This document shows positions 10,201 through 19,718 of a stretch of 64,000 nt of DNA, one piece after another. This DNA is from Planctomycetaceae bacterium (GTDB taxonomy: Bacteria; Planctomycetota; Planctomycetia; Pirellulales; UBA1268), in NCBI GenBank assembly GCA_902629495.1, contig CACORA010000006.1, positions 1-64,000 on the forward strand, in the 5' to 3' direction. Under the pieces are notes generated by a model that searched no databases, was not told the origin of the DNA, and saw nothing but the letters and a program-made list of their open reading frames with translations. A program made the translations under genes and the position numbers. Every line of letters begins with the position of its first letter. Within the stretch, counting starts at the first letter, position 1.

Positions 10201-10555
10201 CAGAAGAATTTGAACCACTGAATTCTAGCCTTCCTGTTACTTGGGGCTTTAGTTCGTGAGTGTGTGCAGGACGAATACGGCCATCCTGATCAAGCCTCCC
10301 ATCGAGTCCAAACATTGTGAAAAGAAGTTGTCGTTTGACAGCCTGTTTACTCTCCCATTCTTCTGCGGTGCCAATCGCCGCGCGAGATTGTTGTTGCAGT
10401 AGCATTGTTTCGTGCTCAAAGAATGATGCTAGTTGGTGATCAGCATGCGTGTTTTGAGTTTGTGCCGGTGTAGCAGCACAGAGATTTCCCAAGCCAAAGA
10501 GCACCACAGTAAAAAGAGATGCTGCTATGAACTGGTAATGCTTTTGTTTGATCAT
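7223..10555 (-). CDS. Exported acetyl-xylan-esterase-like hydrolase fused to FG-GAP/VCBS repeats
   Basis: About 1110 residues after a signal peptide (MIKQKHYQFIAASLF...). The first 385 residues are an alpha/beta hydrolase of the acetyl esterase/dipeptidyl-peptidase-like group: GRSGGG holds the nucleophile serine, NTDADRIFP the acid and SGGHADT the histidine. A second region (about 400-710) resembles the C-terminal half seen in tandem planctomycete esterases (LLLGQTWEGMQAFDIRRG) but I cannot find a nucleophile elbow there. Residues about 735-1110 hold at least five FG-GAP-type repeats with calcium-loop-like cores (DVDTDGHDD, DIDGDGLID, DINGDGNDE, DLSGDGVPD), likely a beta-propeller. The start at ATG 10555 is preferred to ATG 10576 because it gives a clean signal peptide. 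It is probably extracellular and carbohydrate-directed; the exact ester is unknown. Confidence 0.82.
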   Translation of the reverse strand: MIKQKHYQFIAASLFTVVLFGLGNLCAATPAQTQNTHADHQLASFFEHETMLLQQQSRAAIGTAEEWESKQAVKRQLLFTMFGLDGRLDQDGRIRPAHTHELKPQVTGRLEFSGSNSSGCIVEKLHFQSEQGLYVTANLYIPKDASPEQPSPAVLYLCGHGRVMEDGISLGNKVHYQHHGAWLAEHGYIVLVLDTLQLGEIQGVHHGTYRKDRWWWPSRGYTPAGVEALNAIRGIDYLVTRPEVDPQRIGVTGRSGGGAGSWWVAALDDRIKTAVPVAGITDLYDHVVGGCVSGHCDCMFIVNTFRWDYPLVAALIYPRPLLLANTDADRIFPLGGVMRTQAHLRKLYTRGAHADLFGITITSGGHADTQDLQVPTIRWLDTHLGMGERLIDTAARKRFAPRQLKVLGDVPIDERNTRIDREFVPVAGPFKPPKNTQQWQAQCQSWLQRLKSHTFGGWPDNNTQLDIHALQREQRNGIEQTTYQFQSQQHVELELIVLRQKESTRLSSLLLFIADQSDFENLQNARLTLLDKDNQVVTKNADVLALKEALTKPNHAVAILAPRGVGSSRWNQDRSTLTHNRRRFLLLGQTWEGMQAFDIRRGIQAIRAICDHDTGPETHIELRANGSMAALTLYASLFEPPVSQITVQSLPVTHDAPSDDTGDIMGPSLLNVLRILDIPQVVAMAAERSPIRILGSDQRALDYVIQTAANLNWPEQHIRIEKTASDLPEPSCDFTFEPHVIDPEAGKICYAVVLADVDTDGHDDIVVVTEEAVLWYKNPNTHGRWVKQDIIRRKTPRDNVCIAPQDIDGDGLIDFALGAGWPKQGSLHWLTRDGNLRRPWTVHDIGPMPSTHRMYWGDVLGQGRPQLVVSPLTAQKGMPGVNLTAFSIPDKPSTDRWIPTILDQQLNRLHGHMHIDLDRNGTVDTITASQEGIYCISKTHPGFSQTHLSPGVQDDDANAHGAGEICIGRSSSGKQFLVAVEPMHGSAISVLTPSHSTNSSTWDRRIIDDGYSRGHAIATADINGDGNDEIIFGSSDASDQPGYGPTLAVYSKLETPSPHDSPAWHRTILDKGGIAVEAIAVGDLSGDGVPDIVAVGRSTHNVKLFIANKK

Positions 10556-10816
10556 CGCGAACGTGCTCCAAGTCATGTCAGGTTGTTTTTGATGCTCTTG
10601 ACTGTGTGGAGACAGGTGTTGGTACGTTACAAGAAATACTTGGTCTCTCGTCAGTCATTATTTCGTATATGTAGCTAACAAATAGTGGCGATTATTGCAT
10701 GGATCCAATGTCATGATGTTGGATAACAAACCTCAGGTAAAGAGGTAGATTCAAGCATATGATTAAGGCCGGCTGCCGAAAGCATTGATCTCTAAGCCCA
10801 TTGCTTGGCAATCGAT

Positions 10817-13800
10817 TCATGGCATCGCCACTTGTGTTGGATGTCTCAGATATGCAATTAGATTTCTGGTCTGTTTTTCAGAGAGTTTATTCAGGAGGCC
10901 ATCAGGCATAGGTGACTGATTTGTGAGTGTGCGCTCCTCAATATCCTTAAGTAAAATGACAGTGTGCTCCTGTTGAGTGAGCACTGACAGTGTTTTTTCA
11001 TTTTCATCAATCACAACACCACTGAGCACGCGTCCATCAAGAAGCCGCAGGATGGTAAGTCTCCAATCGCGGTTCACGACAGCACTTGGATCAATAATGT
11101 TTTCTACAAGATAGTTCAGATCATGGCGTCCTGACCCTGTCAGATCGGGGCCCAGCGTACCGCCCTCACCATATAACTTGTGGCATGTTCCACAGTTTTT
11201 TTCAAACACGATACGACCCATGGCAAGGTCTGAGGGTTCAGTAGACGGTCGGGAAAGCATCCTTGTGAGGAGTTGCATTCGTTTCCTTTTTTCAGATGAA
11301 CTTTCTTGCACATGACCCCATGCGCTTGTAAGCCGTTGTGAAATTGATGGATCTTCGAGTGAATGAATATTGCGAACGAGTCTCGCAGATAAATCCTCGG
11401 CCTTGATTTCACCATTCTCAAGGGCGCTTACGAGCTTGTCTGCAAAAGTCACTCTTGATACGAGTGCGTTCAGAATTGCCTCCTTTCCGGCTCCGCGAGC
11501 ACGACGGAGTGTATTCACAAGCAGTCCACCGACAGATGGGTCATCAAAGAGCGTCAGGCCCTCTGCCGCAGTAGCTTGGAGATGCCGATTTTTGATCACT
11601 TTTTCACAGATACTCCTCAGATCTGGCGGTTCAGCTTCGATCAGTGTTCCAATTGCAGCGAGGCGTGTCTCCATGGACAGTTTCGAATTGAGCGCAGTCT
11701 CACGAACGACACTCAATGCCCTGCCATCTCCAAAGACAACCGAGAGTTCCTCCACAAGGCTTTGGAGTACTGCTTGACGTTTGTCGTTGGACACCTCTCG
11801 GATTGCATGATGTATTGTTTTCCATGCAGTTGGTTCTGGAGCATTTTTCCAACCAGCAAGTCCTTCACGAAGACCGGTAAGCGTAGCCTCTAACGCAACG
11901 CCCATGTCATTCTGAAGGCTTGCCTGTCCGGAAATGAGTAAACGATTTACTGCCGACGGATGGCTTTCAATACCTCCGGCCACTCGACGTGAAATGAGTT
12001 TGAGCGTTCGTGGCCATTGACACTTTGCCCCAAGGTCAGCCAGAGCATCAGGGTTATCTTTTCCAAGTGGAATAAGACCATACCAGACAAGAAGTGGCAG
12101 ATTCTGATCAGATGCATCTTCAGCATGTACGAAAAGTGCTTCTGCCAATTGCGGTCGCATTTCGACAGGCAATCGCTGTAGCGTTGAAGCAAGTACGAGT
12201 CGAACGAAAGCGGAGCGGTCATCGCGCGCAATCTCGGTGAGGTGATCAAGAAGTGCACTGGATGCAACATAAATCTGTTTGGCACGTCTCGCATCCATGT
12301 TTACTGGCCCGAGAGCGGCATCGAGTGGAAGGGCCTCCGTTAGCAGTCGCACGGCCCAAGCGCGTACGTGTTCGTCAGGGTGATGCAACCGAGCAATCAA
12401 TTCTTCAGACTGTAATTTTCCGATGAGGTGAAGGGTCAACATCGCGCGAACACGATGAGCTGATGCAGAAACTTGAGGATCATCATTTGAAAGCTGCTGC
12501 GCATTTTCGAACTGTTTTTGCAAAAGATACTCAGTTGAAGTTGGCATGTTCTTACGAATGGCTCTCTCTGCAAGTACGCGACGCGACTGATTGACCCACC
12601 AGCCTTCAGCACGACGTTGGCATTGAGCAAGTTCATCGTCACTAAACTGTCTCAGATCAAATCCAGCCAATATTCCATCCGGAAGGTGCGGTTCACCAGC
12701 AACGATCTGAAACACTCGGCCACTTGTTCTGTGTACGCCATCTCGTTCATGACATTCACCGGTGTCACTCCAGTCAAGAACGACAACACTTCCATCAGGA
12801 CCATTTCCTACATCAATCCCACGAAACCATGTGTCGCCAGTGTGAAAAAAATCAGGTGAATGTGTCGCGATGTAACCGCTTTCCGAGCGACTAAGACGTT
12901 CCTGGTTTAATCGACGACCGTGGAAATTGAGTGTAAATAGTTGATCACGATATTCTGTAGGCCAATTCGTTCCGGAATAAATCATGCACCCACTGTGTGC
13001 GTGGCCACCACCAAGGTCATTGGCCTTCCCGTCACGAGAATTTTGCCACCCCTTCCCCACATCAAAATGATAGTGATCAGCATGTTGATCGATCAGTTCA
13101 TATGTGTACGGATTCGGATCAATGCCATTGGTTTGATCAAAGTGTGCACCTGGAATGAGATGCCACAGATGGCCATTGACTGTGTTCACAAAAAAACATT
13201 CACATTCGGCATTCCAATCATGTCCCCATGGATTCGTTGTGCCGGTTGTGAGTACTTCAACCTGTCCTGTATATGGTGAGTATCTCCAAAGTCCACCCTC
13301 CATCGGCATCCGCTGCTCATCGTTACAGCCTGGTGAGCCAATCAGAGCTGGGCATGAGTGCCCACATCTTCCGTAGAGCCAGCCATCGGGACCAAACTTC
13401 AGTCCATTTGCAAAGTTGTGATAGCTTGGACCAGCAATGTCAAAACCATCGAGTACCGTCTCGATAGGTCCGTCGGGAATATCGTCATGGTTGCGATCAG
13501 GGATGAAGAGCAACCGAGGTGGGCACATAGCCCAAACCCCACCATGACCAACTTCGAGCCCTGTCAGAATCTGCAGAGAATCAATGAAAATACGGTGATG
13601 ATCGAAACGCCCGTCTCCGTTTGTGTCTTCCAAAAGAGTGATGCGATCACGAAGATCGTAATCAAACCGCATCCTTCCTTCTGCATACGTAAAGTTTTCA
13701 GCTACCCACAGTCTGCCGCGGGTATCCCATGTCATGGCAATGGGATTTTGGATGATGGGCTCTGAAGCTACGACACGTGCTTGAAATCCTGCCGGCAACC

Positions 13801-13975
13801 TGATTTCGGCAGCAGAGGCATCCGCAGATAACGGTTTGCCACGATCGGTTGGTTCACTGTTATATGGAGCAGGAAAGGAATCTTTTGCGAGGATCATTGT
13901 GCATGTACTGCTGCACAGGCAAAAAACCATGACAACATACAGCGTCAAAACGTCACACTTGCGTTGATACATCAT
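10817..13975 (-). CDS. PVC-type heme-binding dehydrogenase-like protein with HEAT repeats and C-terminal cytochrome c
   Basis: A 1052-residue secreted protein. After a signal peptide (LYVVMVFCLCSSTCTMILA) comes a beta-propeller of the 'membrane-bound dehydrogenase' type, which opens with LPAGFQARVVASEP and PIAMTWDTRGRLWVAEN, includes DTNGDGRFD, and resembles soluble glucose/sorbosone dehydrogenases. The middle (about 450-880) is helical with HEAT-like repeats (HPDEHVRAWAVRLL). The C-terminus carries a single heme site in NCGTCHKLYGEGGTLGPDLTG and the family tail VVNRDWRLTILRLLDGR. Such proteins are abundant in planctomycetes; oxidation of sugars or sugar acids is likely but unproven. It is divergent from the sulfatase at 14117, with about 140 bases between the starts. 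Confidence 0.87.
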   Translation of the reverse strand: MMYQRKCDVLTLYVVMVFCLCSSTCTMILAKDSFPAPYNSEPTDRGKPLSADASAAEIRLPAGFQARVVASEPIIQNPIAMTWDTRGRLWVAENFTYAEGRMRFDYDLRDRITLLEDTNGDGRFDHHRIFIDSLQILTGLEVGHGGVWAMCPPRLLFIPDRNHDDIPDGPIETVLDGFDIAGPSYHNFANGLKFGPDGWLYGRCGHSCPALIGSPGCNDEQRMPMEGGLWRYSPYTGQVEVLTTGTTNPWGHDWNAECECFFVNTVNGHLWHLIPGAHFDQTNGIDPNPYTYELIDQHADHYHFDVGKGWQNSRDGKANDLGGGHAHSGCMIYSGTNWPTEYRDQLFTLNFHGRRLNQERLSRSESGYIATHSPDFFHTGDTWFRGIDVGNGPDGSVVVLDWSDTGECHERDGVHRTSGRVFQIVAGEPHLPDGILAGFDLRQFSDDELAQCQRRAEGWWVNQSRRVLAERAIRKNMPTSTEYLLQKQFENAQQLSNDDPQVSASAHRVRAMLTLHLIGKLQSEELIARLHHPDEHVRAWAVRLLTEALPLDAALGPVNMDARRAKQIYVASSALLDHLTEIARDDRSAFVRLVLASTLQRLPVEMRPQLAEALFVHAEDASDQNLPLLVWYGLIPLGKDNPDALADLGAKCQWPRTLKLISRRVAGGIESHPSAVNRLLISGQASLQNDMGVALEATLTGLREGLAGWKNAPEPTAWKTIHHAIREVSNDKRQAVLQSLVEELSVVFGDGRALSVVRETALNSKLSMETRLAAIGTLIEAEPPDLRSICEKVIKNRHLQATAAEGLTLFDDPSVGGLLVNTLRRARGAGKEAILNALVSRVTFADKLVSALENGEIKAEDLSARLVRNIHSLEDPSISQRLTSAWGHVQESSSEKRKRMQLLTRMLSRPSTEPSDLAMGRIVFEKNCGTCHKLYGEGGTLGPDLTGSGRHDLNYLVENIIDPSAVVNRDWRLTILRLLDGRVLSGVVIDENEKTLSVLTQQEHTVILLKDIEERTLTNQSPMPDGLLNKLSEKQTRNLIAYLRHPTQVAMP

Positions 13976-14116
13976 TCGTCTTCCCAGACTCAGGAATCAG
14001 CCCGTCGGAGCCTAAAGAGTACTATGATTATCAAATGCTTTTCCACCAATTCTCATCGTCATCGTATAACAGAGGCTATGTGTTTGATTGAAACCCCGGG
14101 AGATAAGACAAATACC

Positions 14117-15529
14117 ATGTATTTCCTCTTTCAAATTCTTTGCGTTCTGCTTCTGAGCATGGCATCGAGTATTGCTGACGATCGTCCAAATATATTATTG
14201 GTCATTGCTGATGACTGCACATATAACGACCTGCCATTGTATGGAGGAAAAAATGCTAAGACACCAAATATTGATCGTCTTGGAAAAGAAGGTGTTGTCT
14301 TTAATCGTGCATATCTTTGTGAAGCAATGTGTCAGCCATGTCGTGCAGCACTCTACACGGGTTTGTATCCAATGCGGAATGGCTGTGCATGGAATCACTC
14401 TTCGAGCCGTCCTACCATCCGTAGTCTGCCGAACTATCTCACGCAGTTAGGGTATCGAGTTGGTTTGGCCGGAAAAGTACATGTGAAACCCAAACAGGTT
14501 TTTTCCTTTGAAGACGTTGCTGGGTTTGATTCGAATTGTGTCCGTAATCCCACTCAACAACATGACCTGGGTGCTGTTCATGAATTTATGTCTCGTGATT
14601 CTGAAGAACCATTTTGCTTGGTCGTCGCACTTGTTGAACCACATAGACCCTGGGTGATGGGGGACCCGTCAGTCTATCCTCCAAAGAAAATAGAACTTCC
14701 CAGCAACTTGGTTGATACACCACAGACCCGACAGGACTTTAGTGCCTACCTCGCTGAAATAACCTACATGGATGAACAGGTAGGAGATTTACTTGAAACC
14801 CTCAGGTTATCTGGGCATGAGCAGGATACATTGGTGCTTTTTACGTCTGAGCAGGGTTCTCAGTTTCCTGGTAACAAATGGACAAATTGGGATACAGGAT
14901 TGCATACGGCACTGATTGCTCGCTGGCCAAACTCAATACAGGCAGGAACACGAACAAATGCAATTGTTCAATATGTTGACATGGTTCCAACCTTAATCGA
15001 TCTTGCTGGAGGATCCTCAAGCAAGCTGGATGGGCAAAGTTTTCTGGGTGTTCTCTCTGGTGAATCACAACAGCATCGTTCTTGTGCCTATGGCATGCAT
15101 AATAATCTTCCAGAGGGATCTCCATACCCTATTCGCACGGTGACCGATGGAGAGTATCGATATATACGAAATCTTTACTCTGAATCCATCTATACAGAAA
15201 AGCATGTGATGGGACCTCGTAAGGACGGGCGAGGTCCGATGTCATCATGGATGACATGGCTAACAGTTTCCTGGAATACCCCACATGCTCTCCGTATGGT
15301 GACGCGGTACATGCGTAGGCCCGAGGAAGAACTCTACCATACAGCTTCCGATCCATATGAATTGAACAACCTTTCTCATGAGTCTAAGCTCGCTCATGTC
15401 AAAAAAAGATTAAGTGCCGAGCTTGATGACTGGCTTGCATCGCAGCATGACCCTGGCCTCATCATGGACACGATGGAGGTCTACCAGGCATCTAAGCAAG
15501 GGAAACATCCATATCCAAAGAAACAGTGA
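14117..15529 (+). CDS. Exported sulfatase (type I, formylglycine-dependent)
   Basis: A 470-residue sulfatase after a signal peptide (MYFLFQILCVLLLSMASS, then IADD). The metal-binding start NILLVIADD is present, and the active-site signature reads CQPCRAALYTG, fitting C-x-P-x-R, where the first cysteine becomes formylglycine. The usual serine of CxPSR is replaced by cysteine. GLAGKVH and LFTSEQGSQ are the further active-site and metal-binding motifs. The ORF extends 51 codons upstream, but only ATG 14117 starts directly with the signal peptide. It resembles iduronate/heparan or other polysaccharide sulfatases; the substrate cannot be deduced. It is convergent with fumC. Confidence 0.9.
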   Translation: MYFLFQILCVLLLSMASSIADDRPNILLVIADDCTYNDLPLYGGKNAKTPNIDRLGKEGVVFNRAYLCEAMCQPCRAALYTGLYPMRNGCAWNHSSSRPTIRSLPNYLTQLGYRVGLAGKVHVKPKQVFSFEDVAGFDSNCVRNPTQQHDLGAVHEFMSRDSEEPFCLVVALVEPHRPWVMGDPSVYPPKKIELPSNLVDTPQTRQDFSAYLAEITYMDEQVGDLLETLRLSGHEQDTLVLFTSEQGSQFPGNKWTNWDTGLHTALIARWPNSIQAGTRTNAIVQYVDMVPTLIDLAGGSSSKLDGQSFLGVLSGESQQHRSCAYGMHNNLPEGSPYPIRTVTDGEYRYIRNLYSESIYTEKHVMGPRKDGRGPMSSWMTWLTVSWNTPHALRMVTRYMRRPEEELYHTASDPYELNNLSHESKLAHVKKRLSAELDDWLASQHDPGLIMDTMEVYQASKQGKHPYPKKQ

Positions 15530-15583
15530 CCAAATTGAAGTCATCTTCCACTTGGCAATCCAAGCAGGTCAATCAGATAAATG

Positions 15584-16999
15584 TTACGTATCCTTAGCAA
15601 GAGGCTGAGTCATATTTCCAGGAACTACCCATTGGTCATATTGCTCTGCAGAGAGATACCCAAGCGCGATGGCTGCTTCTTTCAGGCTTGTGTCATCGGC
15701 ATGGGCCTTTTTTGCAATTTTAGCCGCCTTCTCATATCCAATGTGATTATTGAGTGCGGTTACAAGCATCAGGGATTCATCTAAGTGCTGTTGAATACGA
15801 TCCTTGTTGGGTTTGATACCGCTTGCGCAATGCACCCGCATCGAGTCACATGCGTCTGCAATAAGATCCGCGCTTTCAAGAACATTGTGGATCATGACGG
15901 GCTTGTACACATTGAGTTGAAAATTGCCCTGGCTGCCAGCAAAAGCCACAGTCGCATCGTTTCCAAAAACCTGAGCGCAGACCATGGTCATTGACTCACA
16001 TTGAGTTGGGTTGACTTTACCAGGCATGATCGAACTCCCAGGCTCATTCTCTGGAATCGTAATTTCACCAATGCCACAGCGTGGTCCACTGGCAAGCCAT
16101 CGAACATCATTTGCAAATTTGAGCAGTGCCATTGCCAGTCCTCGCTCGGCGGCACTGATTTCAACGAGTGCATCATGAGCAGACAGTGCCGCAAACTTGT
16201 TTGTAGCGGATACAAATGGATGTCCTGTTTCTTTTGCGATATAGCTTGCAGCAGTTGTACCGAAGTCAGGATGAGCATTGAGTCCTGTGCCAACCGCAGT
16301 GCCGCCAATCGCAAGTTCATAAAGACCAGGAAGGGATCGTTTGATGCTCTCAATTCGATCATCGATTTGGGCACGCCATGATGAGATTTCCTGTCCAAAC
16401 GTAATTGGTGTGGCGTCTTGAAGATGCGTACGACCAATTTTCACAATATCTTCGTATTGTTTTTCAAGTTGAAGTAATACATCACGTAAGTCGCCAACGG
16501 CTGGTAAAAGACGATCGGTGATAACTTCGACAGCGGCGATGTGCATGGCTGTGGGAAAAGTGTCATTGCTGGACTGACCACGGTTCACATCATCGTTTGG
16601 ATGTACGGGTGATTTTGATCCGAGTGTGCCACCTGCGATCTCAATGGCTCGGTTAGCAATCACTTCATTGGCATTCATGTTTGACTGGGTACCACTTCCC
16701 GTCTGAAAAACGACAAGGGGGAAGTGATCATCAAGTTTGCCTTGGATCACTTCGTCGGCGGCTTGCCTAATTAAGGATGCTGTGTCTTGTGAGAGTTGAC
16801 CAAGATCAGCATTCGCAAGAGCGGCCGATTTTTTTAGAATGCCGAGTGCTCTTTTGATCGCTCGGCCCCATTGAAAACGATCAACGCCAACCTTGAAATT
16901 ATCTCTCGAGCGCTCGGTCTGAGCACCCCAGTAGCGGTTCGAGGGCACCTGAACCTCACCCATGCTGTCTGATTCAATACGATATTGCTGCTGCGACAT
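15584..16999 (-). CDS. fumC: Fumarate hydratase, class II
   Basis: A 471-residue protein with the fumarase/aspartase signature [13 protein letters not shown], plus [14 protein letters not shown] and [11 protein letters not shown], all diagnostic of class II fumarase. It interconverts fumarate and malate in the TCA cycle in the cytoplasm and works as a tetramer without iron-sulfur. The start is supported by GGAGG seven bases upstream of ATG. It lies 31 bases after the large unknown gene and may be the last gene of the tmk-holB-unknown-fumC run on this strand. Length and motifs are standard. Confidence 0.95.
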   Translation of the reverse strand: MSQQQYRIESDSMGEVQVPSNRYWGAQTERSRDNFKVGVDRFQWGRAIKRALGILKKSAALANADLGQLSQDTASLIRQAADEVIQGKLDDHFPLVVFQTGSGTQSNMNANEVIANRAIEIAGGTLGSKSPVHPNDDVNRGQSSNDTFPTAMHIAAVEVITDRLLPAVGDLRDVLLQLEKQYEDIVKIGRTHLQDATPITFGQEISSWRAQIDDRIESIKRSLPGLYELAIGGTAVGTGLNAHPDFGTTAASYIAKETGHPFVSATNKFAALSAHDALVEISAAERGLAMALLKFANDVRWLASGPRCGIGEITIPENEPGSSIMPGKVNPTQCESMTMVCAQVFGNDATVAFAGSQGNFQLNVYKPVMIHNVLESADLIADACDSMRVHCASGIKPNKDRIQQHLDESLMLVTALNNHIGYEKAAKIAKKAHADDTSLKEAAIALGYLSAEQYDQWVVPGNMTQPLAKDT

Positions 17000-17030
17000 T
17001 GGTTACCTCCAATGCACAGTGTAGCGATGA

Positions 17031-19718
17031 TTAGCGAAAGAGTTTGGAGCGGGCGGCTTCTTGCGTATTCTCTCGGGGAGTGGACACTGTTGCAGGGGGT
17101 TCGCGTGTCGCAAGGGCAAGGGCGAACCAGCCGTCATGACTCACGGCCTGCACCACTCTGGTGCCATCAAGTCTGGGATTCGTCACAATTCGGTCAGGAA
17201 CAATTGGAATGGGTTTTTCCTTTGGAAAGATTTTTCCAAAAATAGTGCGAAGTCCCAATTCAAGCCGTCCTTGATGGCCAGGGCCACCAATCCGAATGGG
17301 GCCGTCTCGTTCAAGGAACACCTGTGAACCAGACACCACTGGGCTATATGAAACTTGTGCAATAACGTCATACCAACTTCGGCGACTTGTCTCGATTGCA
17401 TCTAATGCAACGCGTACCTGCACCAGACCGTCTTTGCACGTAATGCGGACTGGCTCTGAACGTTCAAAAGTCACTTCGACACCCTCTGGAAGATCTTCTG
17501 GCACATTCGCCTCAATACCAATGCGGTTGCATATATGCACGACGAGGTCTTCAAGAAAAAATGATTGGCCAGCGACGGTGAGTCTTTCAAGGGCATTATT
17601 TAAGGCAGATTCATGGAGTTGCATACTGAGACGTGCGTCTGTTGGTGCCCGTGGTCGTGGTGTATGAGCAGCAACCTGATTATCAGCTGCAAGGCGTAAT
17701 CGAATCGTAGCGATTGATGGTGTGGATTCCAAAACAACAGGTGTCGGATCAAGCCCAAGCTTTACAAGTGGCATCCAGAGTCGTTCTCGAATTCGCTCAG
17801 CGGCCGCTGTGAATTCTGGTTCTGCCCTTTCGTCAGTTTCTCGACATGCACGAGCAATGATCTTATTGATTATTTCACGATTGACTTCAGGGAGTTGGTT
17901 GTCGTGCTGGCTTTTGGCAAGTGAGCGAGCGAGTGATCTCATCACAGGAACGGAATCAAAGCTCGTTTGGATGCCAGCTAACCGTGAGTTATTTGATGCG
18001 GCCCCGGTCGCAGGACCGAGAAGAAGCCCTTGTGATGAAATACTGATTGGCTTTCGGACAACGAATTTTGATGCTGTTTGAGATGAAAACTTAGCTGGTC
18101 CAGCATTTGTAGTACTTCGTGAAGCAATGTCCCCATGCACCTCAAGAACCATCGCTACCTCATCGTGGTTTGGTGCAAATTGAACTGTTGTTGTGCGGAC
18201 AACCTTTCTGTTTCCTCGAACCACTCTGCCGTTGATGACCTCAGCAAAGGGGCCATCTTTTTCGTCGGTATCAGGAAGAAGCTTCTCTGCAAAGTCGCGG
18301 TGAATAGCGATCCTCATATTGGGTGAGAGGTAGTGGTCAGTGACCGAACGAACAACCATTTTTGCACCAACGAGCGGTGAAGACTCAACAGATCGAAGGG
18401 CTTCTTTAACAAACGAAGCATCGGTTGTATTTCGTGATATTTCGTAGCGTTCGAGAGATTCCATTAATCGGCCTGCATCAGACTCAGAACGAGCAATGAG
18501 AAGTGGATCGGGTGTGGCTAGTTGGACTTGGTCGGCCTGTTCATCTGGAGGTACATCAGCCAACATGCCGGCAATCGCTCGCCATACAGCAACCCTACGC
18601 GAGACTGCTAGAGCTGCTCGACGAGTGGAAGAGGCAAGTTTTCCTTCACTCGAGCGATCGGCCAGTTCCATGCCGACATGTACCGCTTCTCCAAGGTTGA
18701 TGAGTAACGGTGCTGCGATCGGATCTCTCGGGCCTGAAGTTGTCAGGACGTTTCCAAGGATAATAAGAGTGTCTTGAGCCCAAGGAGAGATATCTTTCTG
18801 CGTACGATCACCGTGGTTCTCCGAAAAATATTTTTGTAGTTCGTTGAGTTCTGAAATCAGTGTGGCAGGATGAGGCCAGATACTCCCTGGCTTTCGGACA
18901 TCTGGGATTCCATGAAGAACAACACTGTGAGAACCAGTCTCCTGGGATTCTCTGCGATTACGGTTAAAGATTCGCTCTCCACTCAGTAAGCGATCCAAAA
19001 GCCGAACAGGTCCTGGTGATGAGACTTTTGCAGTCTCGTCATCCGACGTTGGTCGTGAGGCGGCATTCGCTGGTTTCGTCCAGTTCACACTGTCAGGGTC
19101 TGTCCATGTGGATCCAGGAAGTGGGGCGGCTCCCAAAGATTCTCCAGTTGCAGGAGATTTCATGCGAGCTGGTTGCGATGGAGATTTATTTTTGGAATCA
19201 GGACGTGCTGGTTCCTCAGCAGTGAGACGATGAATGTGTACACGTGTAACGAGTGACTTCAGTGATTCGGGCGCTGCAGGTTCGACAAAGAGGGGCGTTG
19301 CGTCAGGTGTACCTATTTTATTAATAATTCTTTTTGGGACATTATCCAGTCTCGGCTTTTCCTGAGAATCAGTGTGCAGTGTGTTGTCCTGTTGATTTTG
19401 ATCGATCACGCCAGAATGCGATGAGAGGTGTGGCGTGGCCGAGGCGAGTCGTTCCGGCTTTGGTCCAGGTTTTACAACGGCTGGCATGGCAGCGGCCATG
19501 GAGGAGAGGTTACCCACAGGGGGTGATAAATGAACGACTGTCGGTTTAGAAACACGTGGCTGTTGAGGTAACGGTGCAGCAACAGAAATGGGTTCCTCAA
19601 GTCCGAAAAATGGTTGAGGGACAGGCTCCCACGCTCCCTGGAGCACATAGCATACTGCGAGTGCAATACCCGCTAGAAATGAAACAGTGACGATTCCCTT
19701 CGCCTGTCTGTCAGCCAT
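17031..19718 (-). CDS. Large membrane-anchored planctomycete protein of unknown function
   Basis: An 895-residue protein with one N-terminal transmembrane or signal-anchor segment (residues about 8-27, GIVTVSFLAGIALAVCYVL), then a low-complexity Pro/Ser/Lys-rich linker to about residue 260, then a folded region. The C-terminal 600 residues contain blocks I recognise as recurring in planctomycete proteins of unknown function: SVTDHYLSPNMRIAI, HTPRPRAPTDARLS and LHESALNNALERL. It has no catalytic motif I can identify, no heme site and no repeats. The topology suggests a periplasmic or cell-envelope role. It follows holB by about 110 bases and precedes fumC by 31. Confidence 0.8.
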   Translation of the reverse strand: MADRQAKGIVTVSFLAGIALAVCYVLQGAWEPVPQPFFGLEEPISVAAPLPQQPRVSKPTVVHLSPPVGNLSSMAAAMPAVVKPGPKPERLASATPHLSSHSGVIDQNQQDNTLHTDSQEKPRLDNVPKRIINKIGTPDATPLFVEPAAPESLKSLVTRVHIHRLTAEEPARPDSKNKSPSQPARMKSPATGESLGAAPLPGSTWTDPDSVNWTKPANAASRPTSDDETAKVSSPGPVRLLDRLLSGERIFNRNRRESQETGSHSVVLHGIPDVRKPGSIWPHPATLISELNELQKYFSENHGDRTQKDISPWAQDTLIILGNVLTTSGPRDPIAAPLLINLGEAVHVGMELADRSSEGKLASSTRRAALAVSRRVAVWRAIAGMLADVPPDEQADQVQLATPDPLLIARSESDAGRLMESLERYEISRNTTDASFVKEALRSVESSPLVGAKMVVRSVTDHYLSPNMRIAIHRDFAEKLLPDTDEKDGPFAEVINGRVVRGNRKVVRTTTVQFAPNHDEVAMVLEVHGDIASRSTTNAGPAKFSSQTASKFVVRKPISISSQGLLLGPATGAASNNSRLAGIQTSFDSVPVMRSLARSLAKSQHDNQLPEVNREIINKIIARACRETDERAEPEFTAAAERIRERLWMPLVKLGLDPTPVVLESTPSIATIRLRLAADNQVAAHTPRPRAPTDARLSMQLHESALNNALERLTVAGQSFFLEDLVVHICNRIGIEANVPEDLPEGVEVTFERSEPVRITCKDGLVQVRVALDAIETSRRSWYDVIAQVSYSPVVSGSQVFLERDGPIRIGGPGHQGRLELGLRTIFGKIFPKEKPIPIVPDRIVTNPRLDGTRVVQAVSHDGWFALALATREPPATVSTPRENTQEAARSKLFR

